Of a stretch of 64,000 nt of DNA, positions 59,301 through 64,000 are shown piece after piece. Positions within the stretch are counted from its first letter, which is position 1. Each line of letters opens with the position of its first letter. The DNA is from JBCCFC01 sp965213595 (lineage in GTDB: Bacteria; Chloroflexota; Anaerolineae; Caldilineales; Caldilineaceae). The notes under the pieces were generated by a model. The model was not told where the DNA came from, did no database searches, and saw only the letters and a program-made list of their open reading frames with translations. The stretch covers positions 992,001-1,056,000 of the forward strand of contig CBDBZO010000006.1 in NCBI GenBank assembly GCA_965213595.1. The letters run 5' to 3'. The translations under genes and the position numbers were made by a program.

Positions 59301-60554
59301 ATGTCTCTCTACCTTCCCGCCCTCTCCCCACCCGCTAACCAGCGCCTCGCCCTTCGCGTGACCACCGCCGCCGAGCGTGCCCTGCGCGACGGCCACCCGT
59401 GGCTGTTCCAAAACTCCATCACCAAGCAAAATCACGAAGGCCAACCGGGCGACCTCGCCGTCGTCTTCGACCGCAAAAAGCGCTTTCTCGCCGTCGGCCT
59501 CTACGATCCGACCTCGCCCATTCGCGTACGCATTTTGCAGCACGGCCAGCCCGCGCAAATCGACGGCGACTTTTTTCGTGCTCGCCTTGCCCAGGCCGCC
59601 GACCGACGCGCCGCGCTGCCGGACAGCACCACCGGCTACCGCCTCGTCCACGGCCCCAACGACGCGCTGCCCGGCCTCGTTGTCGACCGCTACGCCGGCA
59701 CGCTCGTGCTCAAGCTCTACGCCGTCTCGTGGCTGCCCCATCTGCCTGCCCTGCTTGCGGCTTTGGGTGACGCTGTGCCAGCGGCGCACCGCCGTCGCCT
59801 CGTGCTTCGCTTGAGCCGGGCCGTGCAGAACCAGGAACCCTTCCTTCAAGGATTGCACGACGGCCAAATCCTACACGGCTCGCCGCTCGACGGCCCCGCG
59901 ATCTTCGAAGAAAACGGCCTGCGCTTTGCCGCCGACCCCGTGCGCGGCCAAAAGACCGGCTTCTTCCTCGACCAGCGCGACAACCGTGCGCGCGTCGAAA
60001 ATCTCGTGCGCGAGACAAACGCCCGGCGCGTGCTCAACGTCTTTGCCTACAGCGGCGGCTTCTCGCTCTACGCAGCGCGCGGCGGCGCGGCGGCAGTTGC
60101 CAGCCTCGACATCAGCCAGCACGCCCTGGACGAAGCCGCGCACAACTTTGCGCTCAACGCCGAAGTTGCCAACATCGCCGCCGCCCAGCATACTCTGCTG
60201 GCGGGCGACGCCTTCCGCGAGCTCGCGCGCCTCGGCGACGAACAGGAGCGCTTCGACCTCGTCGTCGTCGATCCGCCCGCTTTTGCCAAACGTGCGGATG
60301 AAGTCGAGGGCGCGCTGGCGGCTTACGCGCGGCTGACGAAGCTGGCGCTGGGCGTGCTGCGCTCCGGCGGCGTGCTGGTTAGCGCATCGTGCTCCAGCCG
60401 CGTGGGGGCCGATGCGTTTTTCGAGGCGGTGCACCGGGCCGCGAGGGAAGTGGATCGTCCGCTGGAGGAGATCGAGCGCACGGGTCACGCGCTGGATCAT
60501 CCCGTTGGCTTTGCCGAGGGGGCGTATCTCAAATGTCTGTTTGCACGGGCGTAG
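59301..60554 (+). CDS. rlmI: RlmI-like 23S rRNA (cytosine-C5)-methyltransferase
   Basis: The 417-residue enzyme has an N-terminal PUA domain (about residues 15-90: GHPWLFQNSITKQNHEGQPGD) and an RlmI/RlmK-type methyltransferase domain: GQKTGFFLDQRDNRARV, VLNVFAYSGGFSLYAARGGAAAVASLDIS and DLVVVDPPAFAKRADEV, then SCSSRVGADAFF. It should methylate cytosine in 23S rRNA with SAM (C1962 in E. coli). ATG 59301 is chosen at the start of the conserved region. Confidence 0.92.
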   Translation: MSLYLPALSPPANQRLALRVTTAAERALRDGHPWLFQNSITKQNHEGQPGDLAVVFDRKKRFLAVGLYDPTSPIRVRILQHGQPAQIDGDFFRARLAQAADRRAALPDSTTGYRLVHGPNDALPGLVVDRYAGTLVLKLYAVSWLPHLPALLAALGDAVPAAHRRRLVLRLSRAVQNQEPFLQGLHDGQILHGSPLDGPAIFEENGLRFAADPVRGQKTGFFLDQRDNRARVENLVRETNARRVLNVFAYSGGFSLYAARGGAAAVASLDISQHALDEAAHNFALNAEVANIAAAQHTLLAGDAFRELARLGDEQERFDLVVVDPPAFAKRADEVEGALAAYARLTKLALGVLRSGGVLVSASCSSRVGADAFFEAVHRAAREVDRPLEEIERTGHALDHPVGFAEGAYLKCLFARA

Positions 60555-60576
60555 TGAGAGGGCGCTTTCCCACTAC

Positions 60577-60773
60577 GGTTTCAAGGTAAGGGCAAAAAGA
60601 TAAATTGGGTGGGCAGATTGCGTAAGAACCCCTCCCCAGCCCTCCCCAACTTGGGGAGGGAGCCGCGACAGGACAAACGAAGGATCGGCTCCTCCCCCAA
60701 GCTGGGGGAGGCTGGGAGGGGGTTTAGCGCCGTTTGCCCACCCAATTTATCTTTTTGCCCTTACCTTGATACC
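60577..60773. mobile_element. MITE-like element, family 2
   Basis: A 197-bp non-coding element has 34-bp perfect terminal inverted repeats (60582-60615 and 60735-60768; outer end CAAGGTAAGGGCAAAAAGAT), extendable to 39 bp with one mismatch. The inside has two inverted blocks, CCCTCCCCAACTTGGGGAGG and CCTCCCCCAAGCTGGGGGAG. There is no reading frame. It differs from family 1 in its termini but shares the style of inner GC hairpins. Confidence 0.75.
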
Positions 60774-60776
60774 TAT

Positions 60777-60798
60777 GGGGCACGCCATGGCGTGCCCC
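60777..60798. repeat. Perfect 22-bp palindrome with CACGCCATGGCGTG core
   Basis: GGGGCACGCCA is mirrored exactly. It lies 3 bases after the family-2 element and 46 bases before the MFS gene. Confidence 0.75.
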
Positions 60799-60844
60799 TG
60801 CGCGCGAGAATCTATTCCATTCCCAAAGAAAGCCACCCTCCCCC

Positions 60845-62212
60845 GTGACTCAACCGAACACCGCGCCCGCCGCGCCAGCACAGACCGACAACCTCAACTT
60901 CCGCCGCCTGCTGCCCATTCTCGTCATCGTCCTCGTCGACACGATGGGCATCACCATCATCATCCCCGTGCTGCCCTTTTACGCGCTGGCCTTCGACGCC
61001 AGCCTCTTCACCATCGGCCTGCTCGGCTCCAGCTACCCGCTGATGCAGTTTGTCTTCGTGCCGATTCTGGGCACGCTTTCGGATCGCGTCGGGCGCAAGC
61101 CGGTGCTGGTGGTGGCACAGATCGGCACCTTCATCAGCCTCGTCACGCTCGGCTTTGCCGGGAGCCTGTGGATGCTCTTTCTCGCGCGCATCATCGACGG
61201 CATCACCGGCGCGAACTTGGCAACGGTGCAGTCCGCGATTACGGACAGCACCACGCCGCGCAACCGCGCCCAGGGGCTCGGCCTCATCGGCGCGACGCTC
61301 GGCATTGGCTTTATTATCGGCCCGGTGATTAGCGGCGTGGCGTTGAGCCTGAGCGGCAACAACTACAGCGTGCCCGCCTTTGTGGCCGCGGGCTTTGCGC
61401 TGGTCAGCGTCCTGCTCACGGCCTTTGTTTTTGAGGAGACGCTGCCGCCTGCACTGCGCAACGCGCCAGATAAGCCAGCGGACGCACCGGGGCGCAATCG
61501 CAGCCTGGCCCGCATGTGGAATGGCCTGCGCGACCCGCGGCTGGGCACGCTCTTCCTGCTGCTCTTTCTGCTGCAAACCATGTTTGGCATGTTCACCGGC
61601 ACCTTTGCGCCCTTTACGCTGGCGCGGCTGGGGCTCAACAGCTTTGGCAACGCCATTTTCTTTGCCACCTTTGGCGCGGCGCTGGTGGTGGTGCAGGGGG
61701 GCTTGGTTGGCCCGCTGGCGCGGCGCTTTGGCGAGCGGCGCATGGTCTTTGTGGGGCTGGCGCTCTTCTCCGTTGGCTTTGCGCTGGCGAGCCTGACGTG
61801 GGAGCAACCCGTGCCCTGGTACGAACGCGAGGCCTTGGTCGCCGAACTCTCGCAGGTGGGCACTTCCTTTACGGCGGAGACGAGCGAGCAGGTATCGCTG
61901 CTGCCGGACGAAGCCAACCGCGGCTGGACGGCGCTGCTTTACTTGCTCGTTGGGCTGCTGCCCGTGCCCGTTGGCTTTGCGCTGATCGGCCCCAACCTCA
62001 ACAGCCTGATCACGCAGCGTGTCGACCCGCGCGAGGTCGGCGGTGCGCTGGGGCTGGGCGGCGCGTTTTTTGCGCTCGGCTCGGCGCTGGGCCCGGCGCT
62101 GGGCGGCTTCTTTTTCGACGCGATTGGGATTTTTGCGCCCTTTTTGCTCAACGGCATCGGCGGGGCGCTGCTGCTGTTGTGGGCGTTGCGCCGCCTGCGC
62201 GACGAGGAGTGA
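60845..62212 (+). CDS. MFS transporter (TetA-like drug:proton antiporter family)
   Basis: The 455-residue protein has twelve membrane helices. Motif A appears as GTLSDRVGRKPVLVV between helices 2 and 3, and GLIGATLGIGFIIGPVISG is the antiporter motif C of helix 5. VDTMGITIIIPVLPFYA in helix 1 is typical of the TetA/DHA1 group. A loop of about 60 residues before helix 9 (YEREALVAELSQVGTSFTAE) is longer than usual. The substrate is unknown; drug export should not be assumed. The start is GTG at 60845. Confidence 0.9.
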   Translation: MTQPNTAPAAPAQTDNLNFRRLLPILVIVLVDTMGITIIIPVLPFYALAFDASLFTIGLLGSSYPLMQFVFVPILGTLSDRVGRKPVLVVAQIGTFISLVTLGFAGSLWMLFLARIIDGITGANLATVQSAITDSTTPRNRAQGLGLIGATLGIGFIIGPVISGVALSLSGNNYSVPAFVAAGFALVSVLLTAFVFEETLPPALRNAPDKPADAPGRNRSLARMWNGLRDPRLGTLFLLLFLLQTMFGMFTGTFAPFTLARLGLNSFGNAIFFATFGAALVVVQGGLVGPLARRFGERRMVFVGLALFSVGFALASLTWEQPVPWYEREALVAELSQVGTSFTAETSEQVSLLPDEANRGWTALLYLLVGLLPVPVGFALIGPNLNSLITQRVDPREVGGALGLGGAFFALGSALGPALGGFFFDAIGIFAPFLLNGIGGALLLLWALRRLRDEE

Positions 62213-63187
62213 TCACTCATCCAGGCTAACGCGGGCGAAGAGGGCAAAATGATCCGCTGAATGGGTGAAGCGGGTAAATTCGTGCAGCGACAGCCGCGCG
62301 CCGACAAAGATGTGATCGAGCGGCATGCGCAGCAGCGGATTGCCGACGCTAAAGCTGTTGACAAAGCGACGCCCGCGACGCGGATCGCGCAGCCGGGCCG
62401 TGGTGCGAAAGCGCCGCACCGTGTGCGACCAGGGCACGTCGTTGAAGTCGCCCGCGACAACGGTCGGGTGCTGCGCGTGGCGGATCAGGCGCGCCATGCG
62501 CAGCAGCTCCCGGTTCTGGTCGCGCACGCTGCGGTCCGGCAGCGGCGGGTTGGGGTGCAGCCCCCAAAATTCAACAACCTCGCCCGCGGGCAGCGTCACC
62601 AGCGCGTGGATCGACGGCACGTTCTCTTTGGCCACGTGCCGCACTTCGCTCTTCTCCAGCGTCAGGCGCGAGTAGAGGCTGATGCCAAAATAATCCTCCT
62701 GCGGCTGCTCCACCACGTGCGGATAGTCCCGCTTGAGCCGCTGAAGCTGCTCGTGCCACCACGCGTTCACCTCCATTGTCAACACCAGATCGGGCGATGC
62801 GCGTTCCACGAGATCGAAAAAGGGCGCGGCGTCCCGGTTGCCCATCTCCACATTGGCGGACAAAATTGTGAACGTGCGTGCTGGGTTGGCGGGGGGCGCG
62901 GTTTCTAAATCTTTGCGCCAAAGCGGCGTGTAGTGCAGCAGCAGCCACATCTGGTAGAGCAGCGCCGCCCCAAATACCGCTAAATGCACCTGCACCCACG
63001 TCTCACGCCGGTCCAGCAGCCAAAGCGAGATCACAAAGAGCAGCAGCGAGATCACCGCCACCTGGAGGCGACCATTTTCCACGCTGCGCACCCACCACGT
63101 GCCGCGCAAAAAGCGCACCAGCACGGCGGACGCGCTGCAGAAAAGGCCGAGGGCGACGACGATGAGTTGCGTAATGAGTTCTAGCAC
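62213..63187 (-). CDS. Membrane-anchored endonuclease/exonuclease/phosphatase family protein
   Basis: The 324-residue protein has three N-terminal membrane helices (LITQLIVVALGLFCSASAV; LQVAVISLLLFVISLWLL; VHLAVFGAALLYQMWLLL), then a catalytic EEP domain: ILSANVEMGN (Asn), LVLTMEVN (Glu), VVAGDFNDVPWS (Asp, Asn) and THSADHFAL (Asp, His). The active site is outside the membrane if the N-terminus is inside. Such YafD-like proteins act as nucleases or phosphodiesterases on lipids or sugars; the substrate is unknown. The start is GTG at 63187. It overlaps no neighbour. Confidence 0.88.
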   Translation of the reverse strand: MLELITQLIVVALGLFCSASAVLVRFLRGTWWVRSVENGRLQVAVISLLLFVISLWLLDRRETWVQVHLAVFGAALLYQMWLLLHYTPLWRKDLETAPPANPARTFTILSANVEMGNRDAAPFFDLVERASPDLVLTMEVNAWWHEQLQRLKRDYPHVVEQPQEDYFGISLYSRLTLEKSEVRHVAKENVPSIHALVTLPAGEVVEFWGLHPNPPLPDRSVRDQNRELLRMARLIRHAQHPTVVAGDFNDVPWSHTVRRFRTTARLRDPRRGRRFVNSFSVGNPLLRMPLDHIFVGARLSLHEFTRFTHSADHFALFARVSLDE

Positions 63188-63203
63188 ACGTGTCCTTCCG
63201 AGG

Positions 63204-63260
63204 AGTGAGTATTTGATGCGTGAGGGGAGGTGACCCTATCTCACGCATCAAATATTCACT
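63204..63260. repeat. 20-bp inverted repeat between the two last minus-strand genes
   Basis: AGTGAGTATTTGATGCGTGA at 63204-63223 pairs with TCACGCATCAAATATTCACT at 63241-63260 with one mismatch. Its right arm overlaps the stop of the UDG-like gene (63256), so it can act as that gene's terminator hairpin; it has the CGCATCA monomer seen before mntC. Confidence 0.7.
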
Positions 63261-64000
63261 TGTTTGCACCGCTAAACAGCTCCTCCCGCAATCGCCTAAT
63301 CGTCGGCGCGACCACGTCCAGCAGATAGGGCATCCGCTCGTTCGAGCCCCAGTTGTGCGGGTGCATCGCGCTGGGGTGCGTCAGCGAGGCGATGAAGGTG
63401 CGCTGGTTGCCGATTTGCGCCGCGTAAAGATTCCCTTGTTCGTCGATCTGCTCCACGTGATCAAACGCGCGGCGCACGTTTTTCCAGAACGATTTGCCCT
63501 CGACGACGACCACCGTCGGCTCCAGAATATCGAGCGTGGCGCGGAAGTGTTCGTTGCAGTTGCGCCGCATGGTCGCCGTGGATTCGCCGCGCCTGGCCCG
63601 CGCGTTGGGGTCGGCGGAGATGGCCGAGCAGAGCAGGTAGTTGACGAGCGCGAAGCACTCAAAGAGGTGGTGGCGCGAGCCATCGGCAAAGGTGAGCCAC
63701 TCGCCCTCGTAATCGCTGCCGAGGCCGCGCTCAAAGAGCAGCCGCAGCGCGTTGGTGACGCCCTTCATGTGCTGGTTGCGCCCCGGAAAGTCCCCCTCGC
63801 GCCGGTAGTGCCGTTCCAGCGCCACCGCCATCACCCGCTGCTTGCGCCGCGCCATCGACACGCGCCCCTCGCCGCCGCCGACCTCCTGCCCCACGATCAT
63901 CATGCGCAGCGGTACGCCGTTTACCGCCAAATCAAAGCAGCCGCCCGGCGCGTTCAATTGACCCGGAATAAAGCGCCCCGCGTGCGACGCCACGCACTCT
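63256..64000 (-). CDS. Uracil-DNA-glycosylase-like protein (5' end probably outside window)
   Basis: At least 245 residues are visible. The frame is open to the window edge beyond GTG 63993, so the true start probably lies outside. RMMIVGQEVGGGEGR resembles the GQDPG water-activating loop of the UDG superfamily, VVVVEGKSFWK the central strand, and SLTHPSAMHPHNWG the HPS-type C-terminal loop, though residues differ from all classic families. Between them is a helical part (FECFALVNYLLCSAI). It may be an atypical glycosylase or a non-catalytic relative. Assignment is tentative. Confidence 0.6.
   Translation of the reverse strand, partial: ECVASHAGRFIPGQLNAPGGCFDLAVNGVPLRMMIVGQEVGGGEGRVSMARRKQRVMAVALERHYRREGDFPGRNQHMKGVTNALRLLFERGLGSDYEGEWLTFADGSRHHLFECFALVNYLLCSAISADPNARARRGESTATMRRNCNEHFRATLDILEPTVVVVEGKSFWKNVRRAFDHVEQIDEQGNLYAAQIGNQRTFIASLTHPSAMHPHNWGSNERMPYLLDVVAPTIRRLREELFSGANK

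Noticed and set aside
60845..62212. Tetracycline resistance determinant
   Set aside because: Motifs place it in the wide TetA-like DHA1 group only; there is no TetR regulator next to it, and specificity cannot be read from motifs.

Overview
The window looks like a chromosomal piece of a high-GC Chloroflexota bacterium (Anaerolineae or Caldilineae type); this is inferred from gene content and style, not from a marker gene. The pointers are Thr/Pro 'PTSTPT' linkers ending in an LPTTG-like anchor, tandem solute-binding/FGE-like surface proteins, GTG/TTG starts, a CpXC protein, and many short-period repeat arrays between genes. Genes are dense and mostly housekeeping, in short operons on both strands. 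No rRNA, tRNA, CRISPR array, integrase or complete insertion sequence was found.

Layout. 1-1.15 kb: 3' part of a P-loop ATPase (minus). 1.4-6.6 kb: zinc-ribbon protein, then a manganese-type ABC importer mntABCD behind a strong promoter overlapped by a perfect 28-bp palindrome; both permeases carry extra C-terminal winged-helix-like domains. 6.7-12.6 kb: an AT-richer block with an orphan DUF2281 protein and a minus-strand cluster encoding MauA-like (Cys-rich), MauD-like (CxxC thioredoxin) and MauE-like proteins, a Tat-exported protein, a lipoprotein and a membrane protein with an in-frame TGA, opposed by a divergent XRE regulator. No methylamine dehydrogenase heavy chain or MauG is present. 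12.6-19.3 kb: DedA protein, BrnTA, a decayed LivF/LivG ATPase, a rhomboid-like protein, hisB, sulfotransferase, GNAT, HD hydrolase and cinA. 19.5-25.9 kb: CpXC protein, astacin-like protease, erythromycin-esterase-like enzyme, a broken PIN toxin with its antitoxin, and hisC.

26.1-36.8 kb is the most unusual block: four minus-strand paralogous surface proteins. Two begin with a cytoplasmic J domain and an Ig-like domain before a membrane helix. Two carry tandem extracellular amino-acid-type solute-binding domains followed by an FGE-sulfatase-fold domain lacking the catalytic cysteines. One has a single binding domain on a long Thr/Pro stalk.

37.3-47.6 kb: HAD hydrolase, rsmI, photolyase, recX, DUF4058, YjbQ, a methyltransferase with pyrophosphatase, a nitroreductase/Nudix/GNAT operon, a SpoU methyltransferase, crcB and a NYN/cold-shock protein. 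47.9-53.2 kb: pyrC, a broken hypothetical gene, pyrB and an ArnT-like glycosyltransferase. 53.5-57.2 kb: a secreted HtrA-like protease with PDZ, triplicated domains and a frameshifted SH3. 57.4-64 kb: a second broken PIN module, nei, rlmI, an MFS exporter, an EEP-family nuclease/phosphatase and a UDG-like protein.

Two themes cut across genes. First, many leaders consist of degenerate 7-10 bp tandem repeats, with a different monomer at each locus, often paired with an inverted copy and usually ending at the start codon. They resemble cyanobacterial STRR arrays, and one lies in frame inside pyrC. Second, at least five reading frames are interrupted (membrane gene, LivF/G relic, two PIN toxins, protease SH3) and a sixth probably is (hypothetical gene between pyrC and pyrB). 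This means either real decay or uncorrected indels in the assembly.
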